Assembly: GCF_004346845.1 (NCBI RefSeq)
Contig: NZ_SMGI01000002.1
Location: forward strand, 434,001 to 498,000
DNA: 64,000 nt
DNA from: Winogradskyella wandonensis
GTDB lineage: Bacteria; Bacteroidota; Bacteroidia; Flavobacteriales; Flavobacteriaceae
Direction: 5' to 3'
The position numbers and the translations under genes were made by a program. Each line of letters opens with the position of its first letter. The stretch's first letter is position 1. The notes beneath the pieces were generated by a model. That model made no database searches. It saw only the letters and a program-made list of their open reading frames with translations, and had not been told where the DNA came from. Below are positions 25,114-35,478 of the stretch, one piece after another.

Positions 25114-27591
25114 TTACAGCGTTTCTCTTACAAAACTGTTAAAGGTTTTGTGTTGCAAATTTTCTAGTGTTTCTGCATCTGTTTTAAAATGAATAGTTAC
25201 AACTTCATTTGGCAAAATGTCGAAGAAATTATCTGAAAAATGACCTTTCTCATTCGTAAACAAAAACACATCTTTTTCTAGAGTAGAAGACGATAAGGTA
25301 ATGTTGAATCCCTCTTCAGCTTTAGCCACATCGATTGTTAACGTTGAAGATTTTAAGCTTAAATTTTTATGATTTGTGAAATAATGATAAGCCGTTTTGT
25401 TATTAAATTCTGAAATTAAAACTGCTTCTTTTTTATTAAAATCTATGGTGTTCAAATCTATTTCTTGAACAAGTGTACCTTTGTTTTCTGAAGCTTCCAC
25501 TTGTTTGGAAGTCTCCCAAATGGTCTTGCCATCAAAATCCATTAGTTTAGATTTTAAAGTTCCTGATTTAGCTTCCAAAAGATCATTAACTATCCAAGTT
25601 CTTAGTGTATCATTCTCCACTCGTGAGCTTATCAAAACATCGGCAAAGGCTTTTTTAGTCTTGTAATGCATCGCTTTCCAATTGCCCAAAAAATCTATAC
25701 TAGACCATGAAATCACAGGCCAACAATCATTAAGCTGCCAATACAATGTACCCATGTTGTATGGTCGTACACGACGTTGTGCCTCAAAACCTATTCTCAT
25801 TCCGTAAGCTTGTAATAATTGACTCATATATACATAATCCTCGCCATTATCAGGGACTGGGAAATCTCTCTTCATATACTCATCTATCAATTGAAAACCT
25901 CTGATGTGTTTTTGATGGTTTTTAAAGCCTTCTGAAGAAATTTCTATACTATCATTTTGGTTGATGTATTTAATTGTTTCATAACTCGGAAATGATTGAA
26001 AACCGAATTCGCTCATAAAACGCGGCACGTTATCTTCGAGATGTTCAAACGGATAGGCATCATGCCAAATCCACCAATCGTGAGCATCACCTTCGGTTTT
26101 GTATTTAGGATTCCCTCGCCCATATTTGGGTGAGCTTTCCCAATAATCGGTATCTGTATATTTTGAAACGGTTTCTGGTAAAATAGAATCAAAAACCTTT
26201 AGATAATTATTCCAAATCTCTTCTTTTTCTTCATCACTTCTACCCGCTTGCCAACCCCAACGATGCCAACCTTCAGAATTTTCATTATTGCCGCACCATA
26301 ATGCAATCGATGCATGATTGCGTAATCTTTTGACGTTATCAATAGCTTCTTGTTTTACAGTCTCTAGAAAAGCATCATCGCCAGGATACATAGCACAAGC
26401 AAACATAAAATCTTGCCAAATCAAGATGCCTTTTTCGTCACACAAATCGTAAAAGATATCGTTCTCGTAAATGCCGCCGCCCCAAACGCGAAGCATATTC
26501 ATATTAACATCTACAACATCATCTAACAATTTCTCATAATGCGCATCGGTTACTTGATTTTGAAAACTGTGTTGCGGAATGTAATTAGCACCTTTGGCAT
26601 AAACCGGTTGATTATTAATTTTAAAGTAGAAATTCTCACCAACGCTGTCTTTTTCTGTGACCAATTCAATATCTCGTATACCGTATTTTGTTGAGACACT
26701 ATCTAGAATTTTCTTGTCATCTTTAACGACGACTTTTATATCGTACAAATACGGTTCGCCAAGATTATGCGGCCACCATAATTTTGGATTTTTAATTTGA
26801 AAAGGAATTCCAGAGTTATAGTTTGAAGGATTAAATTGTTTTTCCCTAACCAAGCTATCATTTACATAAACAGCTTGAGTTATATCTTTTTCCATGTTAA
26901 ATGCGTATTCAATCCCAGCAACTAATTTTGAAATTGAATCGTTTAATTCAATGGTTTTGATTCTTTTATTTTTAATCCTAAAATCATTCCAAGCCACTAA
27001 CTTTATCGGTCGCCAAATTCCGCTTGTGTTTAATTTTGGCCCCCAATCCCAACCGTACTGAAATTGAGCTTTTCTGGTAAAAATGCGATTGCCTTCAGGC
27101 AACTCGTATCCTAACTTTTCTTTTTCTATTTCTTCGTATTTTGAAGTGTTTTCAAACAGAATTCGCAATTCGTTTTCAGCTTTTAAATTCTCTTTTATGT
27201 CAACCTCAAAACTTCGAAAAGCATTGTTGGTTTTCAGGATTAAACTATCGTTCAGAAATACAGAAGCGTAGGTGTCTAAGCCTTCAAAATTTAATTCTAT
27301 ATGTTTCTTTTGAAGTATTTTCTTGCTTACCAAAAATGTGGTTTTATATTCCCAATCGGCTTCAGAAACCCATTGTACATCTTTTTCGTTGTCGCCAATA
27401 AACGGGTCTTTAATTTGTTTGTTTTCTAATAAATCTGAAAATATATTTCCAGGCACTGTAGCCGAATTCCAAATAGTATCACCTGCTTTTTTGAATTGCC
27501 AGTTTTTATTTAACTCTATACTAACTGGCACGTCGTGTTTGGGTTGGCAGCCAAAAATGAGTAGCACAAAAATGAGATAACTATATCGCAT
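25114..27591 (-). CDS. Beta-mannosidase, GH2 family, lipoprotein
   Basis: Exo-enzyme removing terminal beta-linked mannose, such as the core mannose of N-glycans. The 825 residues begin with an SPII signal (LLIFGC, Cys15), so the enzyme is membrane-anchored. A jelly-roll domain and Ig-like domains flank the TIM barrel. Glu437 in CGNNENSEGW is the acid/base and Glu528 in MSEFGFQSF the nucleophile; the WGGGIYENDIFYDLCDEKGI segment lies between. It overlaps cutC by 11 nt, and GH20 is immediately upstream, so the three are probably coexpressed. Confidence 0.93.
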   Translation of the reverse strand: MRYSYLIFVLLIFGCQPKHDVPVSIELNKNWQFKKAGDTIWNSATVPGNIFSDLLENKQIKDPFIGDNEKDVQWVSEADWEYKTTFLVSKKILQKKHIELNFEGLDTYASVFLNDSLILKTNNAFRSFEVDIKENLKAENELRILFENTSKYEEIEKEKLGYELPEGNRIFTRKAQFQYGWDWGPKLNTSGIWRPIKLVAWNDFRIKNKRIKTIELNDSISKLVAGIEYAFNMEKDITQAVYVNDSLVREKQFNPSNYNSGIPFQIKNPKLWWPHNLGEPYLYDIKVVVKDDKKILDSVSTKYGIRDIELVTEKDSVGENFYFKINNQPVYAKGANYIPQHSFQNQVTDAHYEKLLDDVVDVNMNMLRVWGGGIYENDIFYDLCDEKGILIWQDFMFACAMYPGDDAFLETVKQEAIDNVKRLRNHASIALWCGNNENSEGWHRWGWQAGRSDEEKEEIWNNYLKVFDSILPETVSKYTDTDYWESSPKYGRGNPKYKTEGDAHDWWIWHDAYPFEHLEDNVPRFMSEFGFQSFPSYETIKYINQNDSIEISSEGFKNHQKHIRGFQLIDEYMKRDFPVPDNGEDYVYMSQLLQAYGMRIGFEAQRRVRPYNMGTLYWQLNDCWPVISWSSIDFLGNWKAMHYKTKKAFADVLISSRVENDTLRTWIVNDLLEAKSGTLKSKLMDFDGKTIWETSKQVEASENKGTLVQEIDLNTIDFNKKEAVLISEFNNKTAYHYFTNHKNLSLKSSTLTIDVAKAEEGFNITLSSSTLEKDVFLFTNEKGHFSDNFFDILPNEVVTIHFKTDAETLENLQHKTFNSFVRETL

Positions 27592-28270
27592 CTAAAATGG
27601 CTTTTATTTTGGTAATATCTGAAACGGTTTGCGGCATTGCAAACATAGAATTGGGTTGATTAATTGTTACTGATGCAGATGCGTGAATCTCTTGTAATCC
27701 AATCGCTTTAAATTTTGAAGCGTTGCTAGCATTAATTCCACCACCAGCTAAAATGGTTATTCTACCATCAGCAATTTCATTTAATTGTTTAAGTAAATCT
27801 AAACCTTCTTGTGCTGTTTTTTTCTGACCTGATGTTAATACACGTTCTACACCTAAATCGATTAACTGTTCTAAAGCTTCTTTTGGATTTTTTACCTCAT
27901 CAAACGCACGATGGAAAGTAAATGGCAGTGGTTTAGATAATTCCACCAATTCGTTTGTTCTTTTTACATCTATCGTTACATCAGGATTTAAAACTCCAGA
28001 AACAATGCCGTGACAACCCAAATCTTTACACAATTGAATGTCATTTTTCATAATCTGAAATTCCTCTTCAGAATACACAAAATTTCCACTTCGAGGACGA
28101 ATTAAGACAAAAGTCTTAATCTTTAAATTTTCTATAACTTGCTTTAATAACCCATAAGATGGTGTGATTCCGCCGATGGACAATTCTTGACAAAGTTCTA
28201 CACGATATGCCCCTGCATCTTGTGCGTTTTTTGCAGATTGGTATGAGTTGGCACAGACTTCAAGTTTCAT
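27581..28270 (-). CDS. cutC: CutC family protein
   Basis: A 229-residue TIM-barrel protein of the CutC family, with the characteristic start LEVCANSYQSAKNAQDAGA, the segment FVLIRPRSGNF, HRAFDEV, and VLTSGQKKTA. CutC was named for copper tolerance, but the evidence for that role is thin in many bacteria. Here the gene is locked between GH20 (1 nt gap) and beta-mannosidase (11-nt overlap). That suggests it works on a sugar or sugar derivative released by the glycosidases; this is inference from context. No signal peptide, so cytoplasmic. Confidence 0.93.
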   Translation of the reverse strand: MKLEVCANSYQSAKNAQDAGAYRVELCQELSIGGITPSYGLLKQVIENLKIKTFVLIRPRSGNFVYSEEEFQIMKNDIQLCKDLGCHGIVSGVLNPDVTIDVKRTNELVELSKPLPFTFHRAFDEVKNPKEALEQLIDLGVERVLTSGQKKTAQEGLDLLKQLNEIADGRITILAGGGINASNASKFKAIGLQEIHASASVTINQPNSMFAMPQTVSDITKIKAILDAI

Positions 28271-28271
28271 A

Positions 28272-30566
28272 TTAATTGACTATAATTTCATCAATAAACG
28301 TCCACGCTTTATTACCTGCGCCTTGTTTGCCTTCTGGGATTACTCCGTAGTTTCTGATTTTAAAAACAATATATCTGGTAATGAACCATTCATCGTAATC
28401 AAAATTTATACCCCAAGTATTTCGTGTTATTGGTTCAAATAATTGTTCAACAAAAGGGAAAACAATTTCATTTTTAGAATTTAGAAAACCTATTTGAACT
28501 CCATCTGGAATATAAATCCATTGACCATTCGCGTTGTAGAATATCGTTTCGACAGACTTTATCTTTTTTTCTTTACCTAAGTCAATCGTAATCTCAATAT
28601 CATCACCCCAAAAGCCCAACCATTCTTTATCACCATAACGCGTATCACTTCCGCTAATACCGTTTATTAAACCTTCTGCGCCACTTCCAGGATAGCTTTT
28701 GTGTGGCTCTTTATCAATGGTTATTTTTGCACCGACAGCTTTGTGGTAATTAATAGTTTGAGTAAACGTTTTTCCTAATTGTTTCTCTGAATTAAAAACG
28801 GCGGCTTTAATTTTTACACTTTCTGTAATTGGAATTTGAGATGTGTAAACCTCCGAATTTAAAGTGGGTTCTGTGCCATCCAAAGTATAGCGTATGTCTT
28901 TACCTTTTGTGAGTGTGGTTAATTCGTAAAATGATCGGCCATTTTCAGAAGTCATTCCACCTTCAATTTCATACAAATGATTTGCATAATTAATATTCAA
29001 AACATCTAATCGCCTATGAAAATTTTCAACTCGAGTAACAAAGTTTTCATAATTTTTATTTTCAGATTTTGTCCAATTGACCTCAGCAATTGCTAAAATT
29101 CTAGGATAAGCCATATACTCTACTTGTGCTTCTGTTGGCATATATTCTGTCCAAATATTTCCTTGAGAACCTAAAACGTACTGGGCTTCTTCTTCATTTA
29201 ACTCCTCCGGAATTGGATTAAAGCTATACACCTTTTCTAGAGGCAAATAACCACCAATTGCCAAAGGCTCGTCATCAGTGTCTGATTGGTAATAGTCTAA
29301 ATAACAATGAGATGTTGGTGTCATAATTACATTATGTCCAGACTTTGCGGCTTCTACAGCACCTTCGGTTCCACGCCATGACATTACTGTGGCGTTTGGT
29401 GCTAAACCACCTTCTAAAATCTCGTCCCAGCCAATAATTTGTCGTCCTTTTGAGTTAAGGTATTTCTCCATCCGAGTTATAAAGTAATTCTGAAGTTCGT
29501 GCTCATCTTTTAAGCCTTCAGATTTAATTCGAGCTTGACAATTATCACAAGTTTTCCAACGCGTTTTTGGGGCTTCATCACCTCCAATATGGATGTATTT
29601 ACTTGGAAATAACTCTAAAACTTCATCTAAAACGTCTTCGAGAAAATCAAAGGTTTCATCTTTTGCACAATAAATATCTTCAAAAACGCCCCATTTTGTT
29701 GCAACTTCTACTTGTTCTCCAGTACAGCCTAATTGTGGATATGCAGCTATAGCGGCTTGACTATGTCCAGGCATTTCAATTTCTGGAATAACTGTAACAA
29801 ATCGTTCTTGGGCATAAGCTACAACTTCTTTTACTTCGTCTTGCGTATAATAACCACCATATTTTTTTCCATCAAATTGGTGTGGTTGGTCACTATAATG
29901 ACCTATTAGTGTTTCGTCTCTGTAGGCTGCAATCTCTTGTAGTTTAGGATACTTCTTAATTTCTATCCGCCATCCTTGGTCTTCTGTAAGATGCCAATGA
30001 AAGGTATTCATCTTAAGCATTGCCAACATATCTATATGCTTTTTAATAAAATCTATAGGATACATGTGGCGGGCAACATCCAAATGCATGCCTCTGTAAC
30101 TAAATCGAGGCTCGTCTTCAATTTTAAGATTTTGAATGTAAATACCATCTGTGTTTAAGCTGCCATTAGCGAATTCTGGCGGCAATAATTGAATTAAGGT
30201 TTGAACCGCATAAAATGCCCCTTTTGAAGAACTTGCATTTATAGTAATTTCTTCTGGTTTAACATTCAATCTATAAGCTTCGGGATTTTGAATAGCATCA
30301 TCAAATACAAATCTTATGATATTTGATTTACCAGTATTCAAACCAAAAACAGATGTCACTAAGGATTTCCAATATGCTACAACTGGTTCTAATTCTTCAT
30401 CATAAATGAGATGCGTTTCTGAACTCAATAAAAATTGACCTTTTAAAAGTTTTAAACTATTTGGAGCGGGAATTATCTGAGCCTGAATGGCTTTTACTTC
30501 ACTTTTTTTACAACTCAAACAAGCTATAAGCAAAAATAAAAGGATGTAGTTTTTCTTGAAATTCAT
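28272..30566 (-). CDS. Beta-N-acetylhexosaminidase, GH20, lipoprotein
   Basis: Removes terminal GlcNAc or GalNAc from glycans. The 764 residues carry an SPII signal (LLIACLSC), a GH20 N-terminal domain (about 30-150) and the catalytic barrel (about 155-500), with HWHLTEDQGWRIEI and HIGGDEAPKTRW; Asp330-Glu331 are the catalytic pair. Next comes a chitobiase/hexosaminidase C-terminal-type Ig module (YTLDGTEPTLNS) and a final beta-sandwich resembling an F5/8-type carbohydrate-binding domain. Those two C-terminal modules recur in the divergent GH92 enzyme. The start lies only 38 bp from the GH92 start. Confidence 0.95.
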   Translation of the reverse strand: MNFKKNYILLFLLIACLSCKKSEVKAIQAQIIPAPNSLKLLKGQFLLSSETHLIYDEELEPVVAYWKSLVTSVFGLNTGKSNIIRFVFDDAIQNPEAYRLNVKPEEITINASSSKGAFYAVQTLIQLLPPEFANGSLNTDGIYIQNLKIEDEPRFSYRGMHLDVARHMYPIDFIKKHIDMLAMLKMNTFHWHLTEDQGWRIEIKKYPKLQEIAAYRDETLIGHYSDQPHQFDGKKYGGYYTQDEVKEVVAYAQERFVTVIPEIEMPGHSQAAIAAYPQLGCTGEQVEVATKWGVFEDIYCAKDETFDFLEDVLDEVLELFPSKYIHIGGDEAPKTRWKTCDNCQARIKSEGLKDEHELQNYFITRMEKYLNSKGRQIIGWDEILEGGLAPNATVMSWRGTEGAVEAAKSGHNVIMTPTSHCYLDYYQSDTDDEPLAIGGYLPLEKVYSFNPIPEELNEEEAQYVLGSQGNIWTEYMPTEAQVEYMAYPRILAIAEVNWTKSENKNYENFVTRVENFHRRLDVLNINYANHLYEIEGGMTSENGRSFYELTTLTKGKDIRYTLDGTEPTLNSEVYTSQIPITESVKIKAAVFNSEKQLGKTFTQTINYHKAVGAKITIDKEPHKSYPGSGAEGLINGISGSDTRYGDKEWLGFWGDDIEITIDLGKEKKIKSVETIFYNANGQWIYIPDGVQIGFLNSKNEIVFPFVEQLFEPITRNTWGINFDYDEWFITRYIVFKIRNYGVIPEGKQGAGNKAWTFIDEIIVN

Positions 30567-30604
30567 TTTAGTATCTTAGGTCCGTTAAAATTAGTAATCT
30601 TTTA

Positions 30605-33553
30605 ATGAATCTTAAATTTATTTCCGCTTTCCTTGGAGCTTTTTTCTTATTTGGATGCAATAACAAAACATCCGTTACTTCTGCAGAAAAAGACCAACCG
30701 CTCATCAGCTATGTTAATACCTTCATAGGTACTGGTGGACATGGTCATACTTATCCAGGTGCAACACTGCCTTTTGGCATGATGCAGTTAAGTCCTGACA
30801 CACGATTAGAAGGCTGGGATGGCTGCTCTGGTTACCATTATACAGACAAATATATTTACGGATTTTCGCATACGCATCTCAGCGGAACAGGTATTAGCGA
30901 TTATGGCGATGTGCTTTTGATGCCAACAAATAAAGTAGAATTCAATAACGGTGCTGATGGTAAACCTGGCTATCGTGCCCATTTTTCGCATGACAACGAA
31001 TTTGCTGAACCTGGCTATTACAAAGTACATTTAGATTCTACAGAAATTGATGTAGAGCTTACAGTTTCTAACCGAAGTGGAATTCATAAATACGAATTTC
31101 CATCTGCCGAAAATCAATATATGGTTCTTGACTTGGCGCATCGCGATAAATTATTAGACTATAAAATTCAGAAAATAGACGACAAAACCATTCAAGGATT
31201 GCGACATTCCGAAGCTTGGGCAAAAGACCAACGTTTGTTTTACTACATGACGTTTTCGCATGCGATGGAAAGCATTGTTTACGATGATAATGAAGGAAAT
31301 CCCATTTCAAAAAACTATAAATTCAGCAGTAAAAAAGCGGTTATTAAGTTTAACAATCCAAATAATGAACCTGTTTATATTAAAGTCGGGATTTCAGCTG
31401 TTGATATTGAAGGTGCTAAGAAAAATTTAGAAGCCGAAATTGGCAATAAAGATTTTGAAACCGTCAAGAAAATTGGACAAGATTATTGGGAAACTCAGCT
31501 TGAAAAAATCGTTATAGAGTCTAATGATATCGATAAGAAAACAAATTTCTACTCCGCATTATTTCATACAATGCTTGCGCCACAACGTTACCAAGATGTC
31601 GATGGGCGTTATCGCGGTATGGATTTAGAAATTCATGAAGCGGATTTCGATTACTATTCAGTGTTTTCACTTTGGGACACCTATCGCGCTGCACATCCGT
31701 TGTATACCATTATTGAGCAAGACCGCACCAGCCATTTTATCAATACATTTTTAGCAAAATATGATGAAGGTGGTATTATGCCCATGTGGGATTTAGCTGG
31801 TAATTATACGGATTGTATGATTGGCTATCATGCCGTACCAGTTATTGCAGACGCTTATTTAAAAGGCATTCGCGGTTATGATACGGATAAAGCTTTTGAA
31901 GCTATGAAACATTCTGCCACGAGAGATAAATTTGGACTTGAGGCTTACAAGAAATTTGGTTTTATTCCTGTTGATGAAGAAAGCGAATCGGTATCCAAAA
32001 CCTTAGAATACGCTTATGACGATTGGACGATTGCGCAAATGGCAAAAGACATGGGCAAGACCGAAGATTATAAAACCTACATAAAAAGAGCCCAGTATTA
32101 CAAAAATGTATTTGACCCAGAAACTCAATTTATGCGAGGACGTTTTAGAAACACGTGGTTTGCGCCTTTTGACCCTTATGAGGTAAATTTTAATTACACC
32201 GAAGCCAACTCATGGCAATACAGTTTTTATGTGCCGCAAGATGTTTCTGGATTTATAAACTTATTAGGTGGAAAAGAACAACTTGAAGCAAAACTAGACG
32301 ACTTATTTTCTGCACAAACAGAGATTACTGGTCGTGACCAATCTGATATTACAGGACTTATTGGCCAGTATGCCCACGGTAATGAGCCAAGTCATCACAT
32401 GGCATATCTCTATAATTTTGTAAACAAACCGCATAAAACACAGGAGAAAGTTCATCAAATTTTAACCGAGCTTTACAACAATGACCCTGATGGTGTTTCG
32501 GGTAACGAAGATTGCGGCCAAATGAGTGCTTGGTATGTTTTGAGTTCTATGGGATTTTATTCGGTAACACCAGGAAGTAATGAGTATGTGATTGGTACAC
32601 CGTTATTTGATAAAGCGACGATTAATCTTGAAAATGGAAGACAATTCAACATTATCGCAAATAATTTAAGTGATACCAACATTTACATTGAAAGTGTGAG
32701 TCTGAATGGTAAAGCTTTAGACAAAACATTCATCAAACATTCAGATGTTGTTGAAGGTGGCACGTTGGAATTCAATATGACTTCTTCTCCAACCGATTGG
32801 GGAACAGCCGAAGGTACCGAACCAAAAACCGAAATTGCTGAGCACATTATTTTGCCTTCGCCATATATTGAAAAAGGTGATATTACCTTTAGAGGTGAAA
32901 CTGAAGTGGTTTTAAACACTTCTGAAAAAGATGCCAAAATCTTTTATGCATTAGACGATGGGGCATTTCAAGAATATTCAAAACCTTTCAAAATTAAAAC
33001 AGATACGAAAGTGAAAATGTATTCTGAAAAAGGCGAATTAAAAAGTCCTGTTTTACAAACCCCTTTCTTTAAGATTGACCCTAATTTAAGCATTACCTTA
33101 GAATCTAAGTATGCTAATCAATATTCCGCAGGTGGGAATGACGCTTTAATTGACGGCATAAGAAGCACCAAAAATTACAGAACAGGAAGTTGGCAAGGTT
33201 ATCATGACCAAGATTTGGTGGCGGTTGTCGATTTGGGCTCTGTGAAACCAATAAACTTAATCACTTCAAACTATTTACGAGACCAAGGCGCGTGGATTTT
33301 TCATCCAACCGAAGTGGAATATTTAGTGTCAAAAGATGGAAAAACATTCACCTCAATTGGAAAGAAAACCTTAGAAACAAAACCTAAGAATTACAATATC
33401 GCTATTGAAACTGTAGAGATGAAAATCCCGAAATCTAATTATAGATACGTCAAAGTTATTGCTAAAAAATTAGGTAATTTACCAGAGTGGCACATAGGCT
33501 ATCCTATGAATGGGAAAAGCTGGATATTTGTGGATGAGATTTCGGTTAAGTAA
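30605..33553 (+). CDS. Alpha-mannosidase, GH92, lipoprotein
   Basis: Calcium-dependent exo-alpha-mannosidase family acting on high-mannose N-glycans. The 982-residue protein has an SPII signal (FFLFGC, Cys18). The N-terminal beta-sandwich begins YVNTFIGTGGHGHTYPGA, and the (alpha/alpha)6 barrel carries the GH92 hallmarks GNEPSHHMAYLYN and GNEDCGQMSAWYVLSSMGFY. Past about residue 760 it shares the module order of the GH20 enzyme: an Ig-like piece (IFYALDDGAFQEYSKPF) and an F5/8-type sandwich. It heads the rightward arm of the N-glycan locus, with the sugar transporter 140 nt downstream. Confidence 0.95.
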   Translation: MNLKFISAFLGAFFLFGCNNKTSVTSAEKDQPLISYVNTFIGTGGHGHTYPGATLPFGMMQLSPDTRLEGWDGCSGYHYTDKYIYGFSHTHLSGTGISDYGDVLLMPTNKVEFNNGADGKPGYRAHFSHDNEFAEPGYYKVHLDSTEIDVELTVSNRSGIHKYEFPSAENQYMVLDLAHRDKLLDYKIQKIDDKTIQGLRHSEAWAKDQRLFYYMTFSHAMESIVYDDNEGNPISKNYKFSSKKAVIKFNNPNNEPVYIKVGISAVDIEGAKKNLEAEIGNKDFETVKKIGQDYWETQLEKIVIESNDIDKKTNFYSALFHTMLAPQRYQDVDGRYRGMDLEIHEADFDYYSVFSLWDTYRAAHPLYTIIEQDRTSHFINTFLAKYDEGGIMPMWDLAGNYTDCMIGYHAVPVIADAYLKGIRGYDTDKAFEAMKHSATRDKFGLEAYKKFGFIPVDEESESVSKTLEYAYDDWTIAQMAKDMGKTEDYKTYIKRAQYYKNVFDPETQFMRGRFRNTWFAPFDPYEVNFNYTEANSWQYSFYVPQDVSGFINLLGGKEQLEAKLDDLFSAQTEITGRDQSDITGLIGQYAHGNEPSHHMAYLYNFVNKPHKTQEKVHQILTELYNNDPDGVSGNEDCGQMSAWYVLSSMGFYSVTPGSNEYVIGTPLFDKATINLENGRQFNIIANNLSDTNIYIESVSLNGKALDKTFIKHSDVVEGGTLEFNMTSSPTDWGTAEGTEPKTEIAEHIILPSPYIEKGDITFRGETEVVLNTSEKDAKIFYALDDGAFQEYSKPFKIKTDTKVKMYSEKGELKSPVLQTPFFKIDPNLSITLESKYANQYSAGGNDALIDGIRSTKNYRTGSWQGYHDQDLVAVVDLGSVKPINLITSNYLRDQGAWIFHPTEVEYLVSKDGKTFTSIGKKTLETKPKNYNIAIETVEMKIPKSNYRYVKVIAKKLGNLPEWHIGYPMNGKSWIFVDEISVK

Positions 33554-33565
33554 TAAAAAGTGACC

Positions 33566-33664
33566 TGTCATTTCGAGCGTAGTCGAGAAATCTTAGTTCT
33601 ATTAATCTTGATTACACTCGATGTGACTGAAAAAATGAGATGCTGAAACAAGTTCAGCATGACA
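33566..33664. repeat. Composite palindromic intergenic repeat
   Basis: A 99-bp element bounded by TGTCAT and ATGACA. Inside are ATTTCGAGCGTAGTCGAGAAAT (imperfect stem, 33570-33591) and an 8-bp perfect hairpin ATGCTGAA/TTCAGCAT (33640-33660). It carries no frame and sits between the GH92 and transporter genes. Its core TCGACTaCGCTC (minus strand) recurs at 23087-23098 inside the deacetylase gene, so it is probably a dispersed family. Confidence 0.65.
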
Positions 33665-33693
33665 AAAAATCAAACTAACTAACATAAAAAAAC

Positions 33694-35391
33694 ATGAGTA
33701 ATCAACAAACCAACAAATCGGCATTAACAACGCTAGTGACTGTTTTCTTTTTTTGGGGCTTTATCGCAGCATCAAATGGTGTATTTATTCCATTTTGTAA
33801 AACCTATTTTAATATCGACCAGTTTCAGTCGCAATTGGTAGATTTTGCATTTTATGGCGCCTATTACATCGGGGCACTTTTGTTATTTATTATTTCGAGT
33901 GGTATTAAAAAAGACATTGTCAATTCATGGGGCTACAAAAAAGTTATTGTCTATGGCTTGTTACTTTCGGCAATTGGTGCTTTTATTATGTATCCAGCAA
34001 CTGCAGGCGCAGAGCAAGGTCAAACAGCAGTATTTTATTTTGTCTTAATCGCCTTGTTTATTGTGGGTCTTGGTTTCTCATTGCAACAAACTGGCGCCAA
34101 TCCTTTTGCAATTGCACTCGGTCCACCAGAAACAGGTTCGCATCGTTTAAATTTGGCTGGCGGAATCAATTCATTTGGTACAACCATTGGACCAATAGTC
34201 GTGGCTTTAGTGCTTTTTGGTGCTGCAGCCGTTAGTCCAGAAGAATTGGTGCGAATGATTAAAGAAAATGAAATTACTCTAACCACAGTTCAACTGCTGT
34301 ATTTAGGTGTTGGTGCATTGTTTTTAGTGGCAGCCGCTTTATTTCATTTTTCGAAAAAATTACCAGCTCTAAAGTCAGAAACTGATTTTGAAGCAGCTAA
34401 CAAAGCCAAGAATTTACTCATTATTTTAACCCTAATAATTGTGGCTTGTTTTGGTTATATATTTAGTACTTATGCCGGCGATGAAGTAGCTACTGAAAGT
34501 GTTGAAAACACAAGATTAGCCTTATTATTTGTTGCATTAATTGCTGTTATAGCTTCAGTATTTATTGCTAATTCAAGCGCTTCGAAAAATCCTATCGGTT
34601 GGGGCGCCATGAAATATCCACAACTGGTTTTGGGCATGCTTGCCATTTTTACTTATGTCGGGGTTGAGGTAACGATTCAATCTAATTTAGGTGAATTATT
34701 AAAAACCGTTGGCGACGCTGCTAAAAATCTCAATCCTCTAGGTTTGCCGGTTTTAAATGATGCCGAGATTGGAAAATACATTTCTATGTATTGGGGTGGC
34801 CTTATGATTGGGCGTTGGGTTGGTGCCATTACCGTATTTAGTCCAAGTAAAGGTCTAAAGAAAGTTCTTTTAATTCTAGTACCTTATGTTGCTTTTGGCG
34901 TAATTATACTGGCAAATTCAGCAAATTCTTTAATGTCTTCGGGCGAATTGAATTTTTCGAATAACGAGTTACTCTTCTTTGCCATCTGTATTGCTGTTCA
35001 AATCTTTGGATTTTTTATGGCAAAAGATAAGCCTGTTGCTACGCTTAAAATCTTTAGTTTATTTGGTATTTTAGGCATGCTCATTGGTTTATTCACTACA
35101 GGTAATTTGGCGTTATTCGCATTTTTATCAGGCGGCTTGTTCTGTTCTATTATGTGGCCATGCATCTTTACGCTTAGTATTGCTGGTCTTGGAAAATACA
35201 CCTCACAAGGTTCTGCATTTTTAATCATGATGATTTTAGGTGGCGCAATTATTCCACCTTTACAAGGTAAATTGGCAGACATCTTTAGTATTCAATCGTC
35301 GTATTGGATTGCTGTAGCGTGTTTTGGATACTTATTGTTTTATGCTTTTAGAACAAAGACTGTCCTTGACAAACAAGGCGTAACGTATTAA
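33694..35391 (+). CDS. FucP-type sugar:proton symporter (MFS)
   Basis: Inner-membrane sugar permease of the FucP/GluP group. The 565 residues form about 12-14 membrane helices. The N-terminal [17 protein letters not shown] and the family segment [20 protein letters not shown] are typical. A longer central insertion (about 230-290) has extra helices, as in many Bacteroidota homologues. Substrates in the group include glucose, galactose, fucose and N-acetylglucosamine. Placed after GH92 and before glycosylasparaginase, it probably imports mannose or GlcNAc freed by the neighbouring glycosidases. Separated from GH92 by a repeat element, so cotranscription is uncertain. Confidence 0.92.
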   Translation: MSNQQTNKSALTTLVTVFFFWGFIAASNGVFIPFCKTYFNIDQFQSQLVDFAFYGAYYIGALLLFIISSGIKKDIVNSWGYKKVIVYGLLLSAIGAFIMYPATAGAEQGQTAVFYFVLIALFIVGLGFSLQQTGANPFAIALGPPETGSHRLNLAGGINSFGTTIGPIVVALVLFGAAAVSPEELVRMIKENEITLTTVQLLYLGVGALFLVAAALFHFSKKLPALKSETDFEAANKAKNLLIILTLIIVACFGYIFSTYAGDEVATESVENTRLALLFVALIAVIASVFIANSSASKNPIGWGAMKYPQLVLGMLAIFTYVGVEVTIQSNLGELLKTVGDAAKNLNPLGLPVLNDAEIGKYISMYWGGLMIGRWVGAITVFSPSKGLKKVLLILVPYVAFGVIILANSANSLMSSGELNFSNNELLFFAICIAVQIFGFFMAKDKPVATLKIFSLFGILGMLIGLFTTGNLALFAFLSGGLFCSIMWPCIFTLSIAGLGKYTSQGSAFLIMMILGGAIIPPLQGKLADIFSIQSSYWIAVACFGYLLFYAFRTKTVLDKQGVTY

Positions 35392-35403
35392 ATTGAAGTT
35401 GAA

Positions 35404-35421
35404 TCCCGATAGCTATCGGGA
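35404..35421. repeat. 18-bp perfect palindrome
   Basis: The sequence TCCCGATAGCTATCGGGA is its own reverse complement. It lies between the transporter and glycosylasparaginase genes, just after the transporter stop. There is no U tract, so it is not a typical terminator. It resembles a short palindrome that I recall as common between flavobacterial genes. Confidence 0.7.
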
Positions 35422-35478
35422 GAAGTCGAAGATGAATACGAATTCGAAACTGAAGATGAAAATTGGATAAAAAATAAG

